From: SB11 sp943370295
GTDB lineage: Bacteria > Bacteroidota > Bacteroidia > UBA8524
DNA: 64,000 nt
NCBI GenBank assembly: GCA_943370295.1
Contig: CALRQL020000003.1
Coordinates: forward strand, 1-64,000
Reading direction: 5' to 3'
The notes under the pieces are model-generated. The model saw only the letters and a list, made by a program, of their open reading frames with translations, searched no databases and was not told where the DNA came from. How positions within the stretch are numbered: position 1 is the stretch's first letter; the number at the start of each line of letters is the position of its first letter. This document shows positions 8,488-16,531 of this stretch, piece by piece. Both the position numbers and the translations under genes were made by a program.

Positions 8488-9387
8488 ATGGGTAAAAAGA
8501 AAAATGGGCAAGCTGAATTTGTTAAATGGTTTGGTCCAGTTATAGAGGCACTGAAAGCACTGGGAGGTTCTGCTAAACCGAGAGAAATTGCAGAATGGAT
8601 AGGGGAGCACTATAATGTCTCCGATGAGGTATTGAATGCCCGGTACGAAAAATCCGGACAATTAAAGTTTCCGAATCAAATTGCATGGGCAAGACAATAC
8701 CTAGTTTGGGATGGATTATTAGACTCTTCTAAACATGGTGTATGGACACTAACTCAGCAAGGGTGGAACAAAAAAATTGACGAAAAGGATGCTCATGAAA
8801 TTTTCAGAAAGTGGGTTAAAATTTTTCAAGAGCTTCGAGATAACAGGGAAAATGTAGAAGGCTCCAGTCAGAATTTCATCAATGATCAAGGGGTGGTTGA
8901 ACTCGAAGATGCGCCAGCATTGATAAATCCCTCCTTAATTGAAGTGCTGCAAAGTATTTCACCGACAGGATTTGAGCATCTATGTGGCAGACTTTTGAAG
9001 GAGTATGATTTTGAGAATATAGAGATTACGCAACGTTCCGGTGATGGTGGAATAGATGGTTATGCAACTCTAAAATTAAATCCGTTTGTTAGCTTAAGTG
9101 TGTTTTTTCAATGTAAAAGGTATCAAGGAACGGTACCAACTGAAAAGGTTCAAGCATTCATTGGAGTAATGGAGACTAACAAAAGAAGCGTAGAAAAAGG
9201 ATTGATAATAACCACTGGATCATTTGCCAGAAATGCAATTGAAATTGAAAAAGCAAATATTAAACTCGAACTAGTTGATGGTGAGAAACTAGTAGAAATG
9301 TTTGAAAAAGTTGGGCTTGGTGTAACTCCAAAAACAATTTTTGAACCAGACATGAAGTTTTTTGAACAATATCGAGGTATGAAATAA
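8488..9387 (+). CDS. Mrr-family type IV restriction endonuclease
   Basis: A 299-aa protein with the Mrr layout. Residues 1-100 are a winged-helix Mrr_N-like DNA-binding domain (REIAEWIGEHYNVSDEVL, LVWDGLLDSSKHGVWTLT). Residues 152-290 are a PD-(D/E)xK nuclease domain with E163, then SGDGGIDGYA (D190) and FFQCKRY (Q208-C209-K210), the D...QxK active site of the Mrr/RecB-like group. Mrr enzymes cleave methylated DNA, so it may defend against modified foreign DNA. No methyltransferase or other restriction subunit is adjacent, consistent with a solitary type IV enzyme. The gene looks more A+T-rich than its neighbours and lies between two copies of a ~145-bp repeat, so it was probably acquired. 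Confidence 0.88.
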   Translation: MGKKKNGQAEFVKWFGPVIEALKALGGSAKPREIAEWIGEHYNVSDEVLNARYEKSGQLKFPNQIAWARQYLVWDGLLDSSKHGVWTLTQQGWNKKIDEKDAHEIFRKWVKIFQELRDNRENVEGSSQNFINDQGVVELEDAPALINPSLIEVLQSISPTGFEHLCGRLLKEYDFENIEITQRSGDGGIDGYATLKLNPFVSLSVFFQCKRYQGTVPTEKVQAFIGVMETNKRSVEKGLIITTGSFARNAIEIEKANIKLELVDGEKLVEMFEKVGLGVTPKTIFEPDMKFFEQYRGMK

Positions 9388-9437
9388 GAGGGGAACTGTA
9401 TCCAAATAGTTATTATTTCACAATAGATCTTTGTTAT

Positions 9438-9581
9438 GGCAACTAAGAAACTGCCAACAAAAAGGCTTTACCTAAAAAGCTTCTTCGTTCTTTATTGTTT
9501 TTCATAATCTCGCAGGGTATTAAAACAACCTCAAGGTAACAATTTTAAGCATAACATTTGTAGATACAACAAAAATCATGC
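9438..9581. repeat. Direct repeat copy 2 downstream of mrr
   Basis: Second copy of the 8270-8414 repeat, same orientation, 1168 bp away, with small indels and substitutions in the part upstream of the pirin start. It holds a dead copy of the pirin N-terminus. Confidence 0.9.
9443..9505 (-). pseudogene. Truncated pirin N-terminal remnant inside repeat copy 2
   Basis: Read on the minus strand from ATG 9505-9503, it encodes 18 residues identical to the pirin signal start (MKNNKERRSFLGKAFLLA), then V, S and a TAG stop at 9445-9443. No further pirin sequence follows, so it is a relic of the duplication and not a gene. Confidence 0.75.
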
Positions 9582-9621
9582 AATATTTGTTTACCAGAGT
9601 GCGGCAGCACAGGGTTTAGAG

Positions 9622-10197
9622 CTATGCTGTTGGCTTTTCCTTTCGGGCGGCTTGTTCGGCTATTTCAACTATTTTTTTTTGCCTTGTTTCTGGGCGTTTT
9701 ACAACTGCAATCTTGTACAACGCTATTTTCCGTACAGAAGGACTGTGGCTAATAAAAAACTCTTTTGCTCCCGGTCTTGCCTCAAGTTCTTTCATCAAAT
9801 CATCAGGAATGATTAGTTCCTCAACATCGTCTAATATACTCCAATACCCGTTTTGTTTGGCAATATCAATGCAGCGTTGGCCTGCCGGTGTCATTAGCCC
9901 CTCCTCGGTCAATCGCTTCACCTTCTCTTTGTTTATTTTAGACCATACACTTTTGGGTTTTCGCGGACAGAAAAACTGCTTAAAAGAGACGTCATCTATA
10001 GAAACCGCTTTACTATCAATCCACCCAAAACAAAGAGCTTCATCCACGGCCTCGCTCCACGACAAAGTTGGCTTGCCGGCCTTCATTTTGTAGTAAATCA
10101 GCCACACCGACTGTTTTTTGCTATGGTTTTCTTGCAACCATTGCCTCCAGTCTTGTCGGCCTGTGGGGCAAAAAGTATCGGTTTCTTTGTTTTCCAT
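9622..10197 (-). CDS. YdeI/OmpD-associated (OmdA) family protein
   Basis: A 191-aa cytoplasmic protein of the YdeI/OmdA family, sometimes named bacteriocin-protection proteins; the biochemical role is not established. Family hallmarks are the block WRQWLQENHSKKQSVWLIYYK near residue 18, SWSEAVDEALCFGWIDS near 46, the KPKSVWSKINKEKVKRL segment near 80, and the C-terminal OmdA helical region with LMKELEARPGAKEFF and ARRKE-like basic end. It is divergent from the DUF1801 gene at 10367, a common neighbour type. Its promoter region shares a TGACA-N6-TGTCA element with that of the DUF6157 gene 2 kb away. Length is normal for the family. Confidence 0.82.
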   Translation of the reverse strand: MENKETDTFCPTGRQDWRQWLQENHSKKQSVWLIYYKMKAGKPTLSWSEAVDEALCFGWIDSKAVSIDDVSFKQFFCPRKPKSVWSKINKEKVKRLTEEGLMTPAGQRCIDIAKQNGYWSILDDVEELIIPDDLMKELEARPGAKEFFISHSPSVRKIALYKIAVVKRPETRQKKIVEIAEQAARKEKPTA

Positions 10198-10211
10198 GAT
10201 TTAATTTATAG

Positions 10212-10246
10212 CAAACTTAAAGGCACTTATTGACAGCTGTATGTCA
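10212..10246 (-). promoter_or_regulatory. Promoter with TGACA-N6-TGTCA inverted repeat
   Basis: On the minus strand TGACATACAGCTGTCA (10246-10231) is followed after 11 nt by the -7 box TAAGTTTG (10219-10212). The inverted repeat occupies the place of the -33 element, so it is either an operator or the recognition element of an alternative sigma factor. An almost identical arrangement precedes the DUF6157 gene. Confidence 0.5.
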
Positions 10247-10366
10247 ACTTTTGTAATAGCGCATGCTGGCGGCAAGTTATTTTGGTTTCTTTACACGCTG
10301 TAAAAACTAAACAACTTTGTTTTCCTTCTTGTTTTTCTGAACTTGCATAAACAGAAGAACCCTGTT

Positions 10367-10789
10367 ATGGCAAAAAACAAAACCACAGAAACCCAAGCAA
10401 GCGTAGCAGACTATTTTGCAGCAATAAGCAACGACAAAAGAAGAGACGATTGTATAGCCATAGCAAAGCTAATGACGGCCTGTACCGGATACGAAGCCAA
10501 AATGTGGGGCCCTAGCATTGTAGGTTTTGGGAGCTATAACTATACCTACGACAGCGGCCATTCGGGTTCGGCTCCGCTGGTTGGTTTTTCGTCAAGGGCC
10601 AATGCTATTACATTATACCTTTCGGGTGGTGAAGAACGCGAGGCACTATTGGCCAAACTGGGCAAACACAAAACGGGCAAGGGTTGTGTGTACATTCAGA
10701 AAATAGAAGACATTGATACGGATGTGTTGGTACATTTGGCTAAAAATACGGTGGAAGAAACCCTAAAGAGATTTCCCAATCAACCCTGA
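10367..10789 (+). CDS. DUF1801 domain protein
   Basis: A 140-aa cytoplasmic protein of the DUF1801 (YdhG-like) family. Recognisable pieces are VADYFAAISNDKRRDDCIAI, the substrate-pocket-like GYEAKMWGPSIVGFGSYNYTYDSG, and the end KTGKGCVYIQKIEDID. The function of the family is not known. I take the ATG at 10367 (MAKNKTTET) and not the in-frame TTG at 10343, which would add eight residues poor in family conservation. It is divergent from the YdeI gene and shares its regulatory gap. Such DUF1801, YdeI and GyrI-like genes often travel together in Bacteroidota. Confidence 0.82.
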   Translation: MAKNKTTETQASVADYFAAISNDKRRDDCIAIAKLMTACTGYEAKMWGPSIVGFGSYNYTYDSGHSGSAPLVGFSSRANAITLYLSGGEEREALLAKLGKHKTGKGCVYIQKIEDIDTDVLVHLAKNTVEETLKRFPNQP

Positions 10790-10888
10790 CACTTTTTAGG
10801 TTAATGGATTTTTACTTTTGATTGGTCTAAGAATTTGCGCAAAGGCGCGGTATTAAATTTTACTTGCTGCTGTAAATCAACATAAACT

Positions 10889-11857
10889 ATGAAAGCAGCC
10901 ATCAGGGTTCAATACGGCCGCCCCGAATCGATAAGCATCCAAGAAGTAGCTATACCAACACCTAAAGACAATGAAGTGCTGGTGCAGGTGTTTGCTACTA
11001 CAGTTAACCGCACTGATTGCGCCATACTTACAGGTAAACCCTTTGTTATCCGCTTTTTCTCCGGCTTATTTAAGCCCCGATTCCCCAGCACGGGAACTGA
11101 TTTTGCAGGCAAGGTGGCCGCTGTAGGCAAAAAGGTGAGCAAGTTTAGAGTAGGTGACAGGGTTTGGGGGTTTAACGATACCGGGCTCGGTTCTCACGCC
11201 CAATACATTGCTGTTCCTGAAAATATGGCCATGCTAACCATCCCCGAGGGGATAACCTATGAGCAAGCCGCAGCAAGTGCCGAAGGCGCACATTATGCCT
11301 ATTATTTTTTATCGAAGGTAAAAGTTGCTCCAAACGATAAGGTGTTGGTAAACGGTGCTACAGGAGCGATAGGTTCAGCCACGGTGCAGTTTTTAAAGTA
11401 TTACGGGGCACACGTAACAGCTGTTTGCAGCACAGAACATATTGAAACCGTAAAAGGATTGGGGGCTGATGTGGTGATAGACTACACGCAGGAAGATTTT
11501 ACAACAGAGAATGAAAAATACCGCTATGTTTTCGATTCTGTGGGGAAGAGCACCTTTGCCCGATGCAAACCCATTTTAGAGGACGGGGGTATTTATATGT
11601 CGTCAGAATTAGGTCCCGGAATGGAGAATACATACCTACCGCTTATTACCACCATCAAGGGGGGTAAAAAGGTAAAATTCCCGATACCGCTTAATATTAT
11701 GAAGAGTTTGGTGTTTATTAAGCGACTGCTTGAATCCAACCAATTTAGACCTTTGATAGACAGGGCATACCCGCTGGATAAGATAGAAGAGGCGTTTTAT
11801 TACGTAAACAGTGGCCAAAAAACAGGGAATGTTTTAATAACGTTTGAGGAAGAATAA
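10889..11857 (+). CDS. Zinc-independent MDR-family NAD(P)-dependent oxidoreductase
   Basis: A 322-aa medium-chain dehydrogenase/reductase of the quinone-oxidoreductase type. An N-terminal GroES-like domain (residues 25-115, STGTDFAGKVAAVGKKVSKFRVGDRVWG) is followed by a Rossmann domain with VNGATGAIGSATVQ near 152-165 for NADP(H). The cysteines that bind catalytic and structural zinc in alcohol dehydrogenases are absent, so it probably reduces enones or quinones with NADPH. The end KTGNVLITFEEE is typical for the family. It stands alone on the plus strand, about 100 nt after the DUF1801 gene, and a hairpin follows its stop codon. The natural substrate cannot be read from sequence. Confidence 0.88.
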   Translation: MKAAIRVQYGRPESISIQEVAIPTPKDNEVLVQVFATTVNRTDCAILTGKPFVIRFFSGLFKPRFPSTGTDFAGKVAAVGKKVSKFRVGDRVWGFNDTGLGSHAQYIAVPENMAMLTIPEGITYEQAAASAEGAHYAYYFLSKVKVAPNDKVLVNGATGAIGSATVQFLKYYGAHVTAVCSTEHIETVKGLGADVVIDYTQEDFTTENEKYRYVFDSVGKSTFARCKPILEDGGIYMSSELGPGMENTYLPLITTIKGGKKVKFPIPLNIMKSLVFIKRLLESNQFRPLIDRAYPLDKIEEAFYYVNSGQKTGNVLITFEEE

Positions 11858-11860
11858 AAA

Positions 11861-11886
11861 ACCCCCGCTTACACAGAAGCAGGGGT
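11861..11886 (-). terminator. Terminator of the DUF6157 gene
   Basis: ACCCCCGCTT (11861-11870) pairs with AAGCAGGGGT (11877-11886), 10 bp with one mismatch. The A run on the plus strand before it gives a T run on the minus strand, so it mainly serves the leftward gene, though it may also end the MDR gene transcript. Confidence 0.7.
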
Positions 11887-11897
11887 TGTATAGTGCC

Positions 11898-12311
11898 TTA
11901 TCGGCTTGTTTTCATAGCTTTTACAACAGTAAGTGTTTTGTCGTTGGCAAAACGTTCATATTCAGGGGTGCCGCTGGCATACAGTGCAATTTTACCTTCG
12001 GCGTTGCTGTGTACTCCCCATCCGTAGCGTTTGGTTAGCGGCGATGCTCTAAAGCAGGCTTGCCCTTTTGAGAAAAACTGTTTCCAACCTTCTTCGCGTT
12101 CACTTTCCGTTAAATCGTTTTTCTCGGCAAACACCTCAAACAACACCTCATCGGAGGTGTACTTGTAGGGGTTTTTCAACACCATTTCAAATTGTATGTT
12201 GGCGGCTGTGCGTTTATCTTCTTTTACAGGAGGCATTTCACCCATAGCAGCAGGACAATCGTCGGCAATCAGTATAAAAGCGTTTTGATAATTTGTGGTG
12301 TGTACTTTCAT
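11898..12311 (-). CDS. DUF6157 family protein
   Basis: A 137-aa cytoplasmic protein matching what I remember of DUF6157: start KVHTTNYQNAFILIADDCP, then MPPVK, NPYKYTSDEVLFEVFA, and the highly conserved block FFSKGQACFRASPLTKRYGW followed by GVHSNAEGKIALYASG. No biochemical role is known to me. The start at 12311 (MKVHTT) is preferred over the in-frame upstream codon that adds MFEKAET, because family members begin at this point. The upstream region carries a promoter nearly the same as that of the YdeI gene, so the two are likely co-regulated. Confidence 0.78.
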   Translation of the reverse strand: MKVHTTNYQNAFILIADDCPAAMGEMPPVKEDKRTAANIQFEMVLKNPYKYTSDEVLFEVFAEKNDLTESEREEGWKQFFSKGQACFRASPLTKRYGWGVHSNAEGKIALYASGTPEYERFANDKTLTVVKAMKTSR

Positions 12312-12331
12312 TGTTTCTGCCTTTTCAAACA

Positions 12332-12365
12332 CAAATTTAGAGCCCTTACTGACAACCGTATGTCA
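12332..12365 (-). promoter_or_regulatory. Promoter with TGACA-N6-TGTCA repeat, twin of the YdeI promoter
   Basis: On the minus strand TGACATACGGTTGTCA (12365-12350), then 10 nt, then TAAATTTG (12339-12332). It matches the YdeI-gene promoter in 18 of the 21 bases around the inverted repeat and has the same -7 type. Confidence 0.5.
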
Positions 12366-12382
12366 GGAGTATAAAAACCGGA

Positions 12383-12793
12383 TTAATTTTCCAGCCTAAT
12401 CATGCACCGCATATCTTTATTGGTAATGTACCACTCAACACAATAGCCTTGAGGGTCTAACCCGGGATGCTCAAGCAGTTGGCTAAAGGTACGCTCCACG
12501 CTTGGCAAGTCTTTCAAATAATCTTTCAAAACAATGCTAACGTAAGTGCCCTTTTTCAATACAACGGTGCTACAGTTCAATGCTTTCCCCTCGCCTTCGT
12601 GCATTTCTTCAGCGCAGGCTTTGTAGCGTATTCCCTCCCCGTTCTCAGGTCTGGAAATACCGAAGTATTTTCTTTCAGGTGAAAAAGGAATTAATGAATG
12701 TAAACTCTCGTGCGCTTCCAAAATCCCATCGGGGTAAGAAGCCGCCTCCACATAAAAAACGGTAATGTCATTGTCAAGCGTAATTGTTTCCAT
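12383..12793 (-). CDS. GyrI-like effector-binding-domain protein
   Basis: A 136-aa protein starting at METITLDNDI (ATG 12793-12791); the open frame extends 45 codons upstream without family-like sequence, so the shorter start is taken. It resembles a stand-alone GyrI/AraC effector-binding domain: RKYFGISRPENG, IRYKACAEEM, KKGTYVSIVLKDYLKDLPSV, then HPGLDPQGYCVEWYI. Such proteins bind small aromatic or cationic molecules and some protect against toxins or hydrolyse cyclopropanoids; no DNA-binding domain is fused here. An ACATAC-N3-TTGT sequence upstream (about 12817-12835) is a weaker relative of the element before the YdeI and DUF6157 genes. Confidence 0.65.
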   Translation of the reverse strand: METITLDNDITVFYVEAASYPDGILEAHESLHSLIPFSPERKYFGISRPENGEGIRYKACAEEMHEGEGKALNCSTVVLKKGTYVSIVLKDYLKDLPSVERTFSQLLEHPGLDPQGYCVEWYITNKDMRCMIRLEN

Positions 12794-12917
12794 AGTTCTG
12801 GTTTTATAAATAGTATGATACAAATGTATGTGACAAACGGTTGAATGATGGGTGGCAAAACGGCATAGTAGGGGGCTGTTTGCGACATTAATACTTTCTC
12901 CGTTTTGTAATAAAAAA

Positions 12918-12944
12918 CCCCACTGCAAACAGGTCGCAGCGGGG
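12918..12944 (-). terminator. Terminator of the 18.3-13 kb operon
   Basis: CCCCACTGC (12918-12926) pairs with GCAGCGGGG (12936-12944), 9 bp with one mismatch, followed on the minus strand by a T run (AAAAAA at 12912-12917 on plus). It lies about 20 nt after the kelch-like lipoprotein gene. Confidence 0.7.
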
Positions 12945-12966
12945 CTTACAAATTATTTCGAAAGAA

Positions 12967-14421
12967 TTACTTAGTTATCCAAACCTCGTAAATTTTACTG
13001 TTGGCAAACGTTGGGTTCATCTCGCTGCTTTGCTCGGCAGTTGAGAGAATACCACCGTACATCCAACCTACAAGGGTTCTACCGCTGGGCACTTGCGAGT
13101 AATCAATCATTTCGTCCATGCCGCCGTATGTAGCCAATGCAGGGTTGGGTATAAACTCAGCATCAGAGCCGATATATCCGGGCAAAGCAGGGGTTTGTTG
13201 CGGATACTCCACCGATGTTTTGCTGGTTCCGCTTCTTACCACCGTAGTTGCGTTCTTACTAAACGGCAAAAAGTTCATTATGCTGCCGGGGGTTAAAACT
13301 CCGGCTTTGTCGTAGTAATAATCGGTGATGCCACCTAAAAAGCTGGTGTACATATTTTTTGCCGTAGGGTCGTACATGGTAACATTAGCACACTCATATA
13401 AGTTAAGCTTTTGAGCAAACCCTTGGTCAAAAGCAAACGAAGTATTGCCTGCGTTGTCCTGAGAAATATAGATAGGATTAGGAAACCCGTTACCGCCGTT
13501 GGTGGTAAATACCCCGCCATATACGGTAATGCCTTGCGTCCCGTCGTCCATAATAGTTTCCGACACTGTTAAATCGCGGCGGTGAAACTGGTCGTTAAGC
13601 GGAGCAGTGTTCCAAGGCACATCGTATGCGGTATAGTTATTAATCGTCAGTTGTCCGCCTGTATTCCCTATTTGGAACTTGCGTACTTGTTGGGTATAAA
13701 TACCGGTTACTGCCCCTTTGTACTTCTTATCATAGTTTTGGCCCATCACTAAGTAAAACCAGCCGCCAATTTTGCGCAAGGCACCACCGGTAACCCGCAT
13801 ACGCTCATCAGTAATAGAGGTAATGCTAGCCTCTAACGCCTGAGCATTGTTTGAGGTAATGGCCGCAATGGCATTGGGCACATTAATAGCCGTTAGGTTA
13901 GGGAAAGTTTGATAACACTCGGGTGAATCAGTAGCGCAGGATGAACCGTAACCGCCGATACAATACAAGTAATCACCATCCTGATAGCAGTTCATGTTGG
14001 TGCTTTGCAGTTGCAACTTAAAGGCTGCCGGAATAGGCATTTTCCATGATTTTTTTGAGGTGGGGTCAACCACAAACAGGTTGGTATTGCTAAACTTGGT
14101 AGGGAACGTACTTTCGTTATCGGATGTTCCGTGGAAACCATTCGTACGGCCACCCACCAGCAACCATTGACCGCCGCTTTGCCCAAACCCGAACGATTGC
14201 AAGGTGGGAGCAAAAGCAGCTTTTGTGTCTATTACCTCAATTGTGTAGGGAGCTGTGGCAGCGGGTTGTCCCACAGCCGTTAGCACAGTGGCATTGGCAG
14301 CGGTATTCATGCTGTCTTTTTTGGTAGTATCGCTACCGTTTTGGCCGGAGTTATTTCCCCCGCCACCGCATGCCGCCAATGTTAATAGCGGTAGCAGGTA
14401 TAAAAGTGTTGTCTTTTTCAT
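12967..14421 (-). CDS. Kelch-like beta-propeller lipoprotein
   Basis: A 484-aa lipoprotein. The N-terminus has a signal peptide with lipobox LTLAAC at residues 13-18, then a flexible G/N/S/T-rich linker. Repeated strands such as GQWLLVGGRTNGFHG, DYLYCIGGYGSSC, MRVTGGALRKIGGWFYLVMG and GITVYGGVF recur through the chain, each a GG-type kelch blade, suggesting a beta-propeller. No catalytic residues are evident, so a binding or scaffolding role at the cell surface is likely. It is the last gene of a minus-strand operon (28-nt gap to the 682-aa gene) and is followed by a terminator. Confidence 0.7.
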   Translation of the reverse strand: MKKTTLLYLLPLLTLAACGGGGNNSGQNGSDTTKKDSMNTAANATVLTAVGQPAATAPYTIEVIDTKAAFAPTLQSFGFGQSGGQWLLVGGRTNGFHGTSDNESTFPTKFSNTNLFVVDPTSKKSWKMPIPAAFKLQLQSTNMNCYQDGDYLYCIGGYGSSCATDSPECYQTFPNLTAINVPNAIAAITSNNAQALEASITSITDERMRVTGGALRKIGGWFYLVMGQNYDKKYKGAVTGIYTQQVRKFQIGNTGGQLTINNYTAYDVPWNTAPLNDQFHRRDLTVSETIMDDGTQGITVYGGVFTTNGGNGFPNPIYISQDNAGNTSFAFDQGFAQKLNLYECANVTMYDPTAKNMYTSFLGGITDYYYDKAGVLTPGSIMNFLPFSKNATTVVRSGTSKTSVEYPQQTPALPGYIGSDAEFIPNPALATYGGMDEMIDYSQVPSGRTLVGWMYGGILSTAEQSSEMNPTFANSKIYEVWITK

Positions 14422-14449
14422 AACTGTATGTTTTTGATAGTATTAAATC

Positions 14450-16498
14450 TTAACCCTGAATAATTTTTAGGCACCATGCTGTAAGTAAATCGCGACGGGT
14501 TTGTGATAAGTCGCGGGTACGCGGCATGGCTTCAGCACGTCCCCAATATTCAAGACTGATGCGTTGTAACAATGTGCGCGCCATCACAGGGTCGGCCCAA
14601 TATTGGGGGTCGTTCAGTGGTACCCGTTGGCTCATAGCGGGGTACAGCAGGTAGTAGTTGCGCAATACCTCGTTATAAATCACATCAAACGTAAGCGAAG
14701 CATTTCCAACAGGTGGGTTTGCAGTTGGGTCAACATAATACTGGCTATAATCCACGTCGTTGGGCAGTATGCGAATGTTGATGATGGGCATATAGTTCAT
14801 TGGAAAGTTGGCATAGCTTGCCGGAGGCGGGGCATCGGTAGAAGCCACGGCAGTGATCAAACGGTTACCCGCGCTACCCACCGGCAGCGAGATGCTTTGA
14901 CCGGGTTTGTATCCCGAAACTAAGAGCGTTGCATTGCCGGGAGCTTGATTTGGTGTGGTATCATATACCCACAAATCAAATGTATCAGGGTCAGAGGCAG
15001 TTAATTGTACCCCCTTTTTATACGCATTAAAGCTGATACTTACGGGCACTCCGTCCTCATCCAAAAACGAACTGGTGCTGCCGCCGGCGGCTATTTGTTC
15101 AGCAAAAACAGTGGATTGGTCGGATACAATCATGTAAGGTGTTTCTTGCAGCAAAATGCCGTATTGCGAGTTTGAAACCGTGAACAGTCCGCTTTCGAGC
15201 TTTTCCATCAAACCGGGGATGGTGGGGTCGAAGGGGAAAATAAACACCCAGCCCATACCGTCGTTTACCATGGTAGAGTAAAGAATATCGGCAAAGGGTT
15301 GGTTCACACCATCGTTGCTGATACCTAATGACAGCTGGCCAAAATCATATTTAGCATTGTTTTCAGTGCTCAAAGGGTCGTACTGGCCTTTGTATAACTC
15401 AGGAAACGAAGCGGTAAAGTTTACAACGATGTTGTTGTTTACGGTATCGATTTGCAGGGTAGCCGGAGCCAACGATAGAGCCGGGCCGTTGGCTTGGCAT
15501 CCTTGAGGAACAGGTATAGTGTTGCTGGTTGGAATAAGGTAACGACCTTCTGCAACTGATTTCATTTCACCCTCAAACCAAGGGGCGATAGTGCCTTGCA
15601 ATTGAACGTAGGTTGGGTTTAGTCCTTTTGATTCATACAGCTTAGTAATAGCATCAAACCACGCTTGACCTTGGTATTTGAAGGTGTTGATGGCTTGCAT
15701 ACTGCGGAACATACTGTATTGGCACACAACGCCTGCCAATGCCTGCCCTGTGGGCGATGTTTGGGGCATACCCGATAATATGGGCTGGCCTTGCAATTCT
15801 GAAAGCGGGATTACGCATTGGAAGGTTGCCGCGGCTCCGTTTGGACCTGTAAGGTTGGCATTGCGCTGAAAGTTAATCCAACGGGTAGATGCTTTGCTGG
15901 GCTTGCCCGACATTAGGAACTCCTCGTTGAACGTAAGCGATAGAAAATCGGTAAACACCTGCGAGCACGAAGGGTCTTCGGGGTTCACGTCAATCAGCAT
16001 ACCCGTTGTACGGCCTGTACTGTCGGGGCGGTTGTTGTAGGATAATGATGCGCCGCGCAATTGTGTCATAAGACTTGCCGGGATAACATTAGCAGGGTCG
16101 TCAACGCCTACAACATTAACTCCCATCATGGTTAGTCCCATATCACCGTAGTAGTTCCATTCGCCGGGGATAAGCTGTACAGGGGTTTCGGTAGGAGTAG
16201 CAGCTGTTGATGCTCCTCCTTCTGAACGGCTGCTGTTGGCAATTTTTGCAGCCACAGCCGTTGATTGCGATGGTTTTGCAAAAGTGCCTTGGGTTTGTAC
16301 CCATGCAATCCAGTCCGAATCGTTCATGCCGTAAGTTATTGCCTGCACATTAATAGAATCGGCCAATCGTACAGGTTGGCCCGCATAAGGGCTTCCGGCA
16401 GGGAACACATCACTCGAATAATCGTCGTTATTCGCTGTGCCCACATTCACCATTAAAAGACCTGTGAAATTAATTCTCGGATAGTTAAAGATGCTCAT
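14450..16498 (-). CDS. Unknown 682-aa protein without signal peptide
   Basis: I do not recognise the family with certainty. It begins MSIFNYPRINFTGLLMVNVG followed by TANNDDYSSDVFP, with no signal peptide or membrane segment. The body is N/S/T/P-rich, probably all-beta, and the last 90 residues turn charged and helical (YNEVLRNYYLLYPAMSQRVP, then RTRDLSQTRRDLLTAWCLKI). It lies in an operon between an Omp85-type barrel gene (33-nt gap) and a kelch lipoprotein gene (28-nt gap). In style (long, signal-less, beta-rich) it resembles the giant proteins at 46.8-60.4 kb, but I see no direct homology to them. Confidence 0.6.
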   Translation of the reverse strand: MSIFNYPRINFTGLLMVNVGTANNDDYSSDVFPAGSPYAGQPVRLADSINVQAITYGMNDSDWIAWVQTQGTFAKPSQSTAVAAKIANSSRSEGGASTAATPTETPVQLIPGEWNYYGDMGLTMMGVNVVGVDDPANVIPASLMTQLRGASLSYNNRPDSTGRTTGMLIDVNPEDPSCSQVFTDFLSLTFNEEFLMSGKPSKASTRWINFQRNANLTGPNGAAATFQCVIPLSELQGQPILSGMPQTSPTGQALAGVVCQYSMFRSMQAINTFKYQGQAWFDAITKLYESKGLNPTYVQLQGTIAPWFEGEMKSVAEGRYLIPTSNTIPVPQGCQANGPALSLAPATLQIDTVNNNIVVNFTASFPELYKGQYDPLSTENNAKYDFGQLSLGISNDGVNQPFADILYSTMVNDGMGWVFIFPFDPTIPGLMEKLESGLFTVSNSQYGILLQETPYMIVSDQSTVFAEQIAAGGSTSSFLDEDGVPVSISFNAYKKGVQLTASDPDTFDLWVYDTTPNQAPGNATLLVSGYKPGQSISLPVGSAGNRLITAVASTDAPPPASYANFPMNYMPIINIRILPNDVDYSQYYVDPTANPPVGNASLTFDVIYNEVLRNYYLLYPAMSQRVPLNDPQYWADPVMARTLLQRISLEYWGRAEAMPRTRDLSQTRRDLLTAWCLKIIQG

Positions 16499-16531
16499 GA
16501 TATTTTTGGTTTAGTGTATGTAAGTTTATTT

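Noticed and set aside
8415..9437. An IS element or integron around mrr
   Set aside because: No transposase, integrase, terminal inverted repeats or attC-like site; only the direct repeats are visible.
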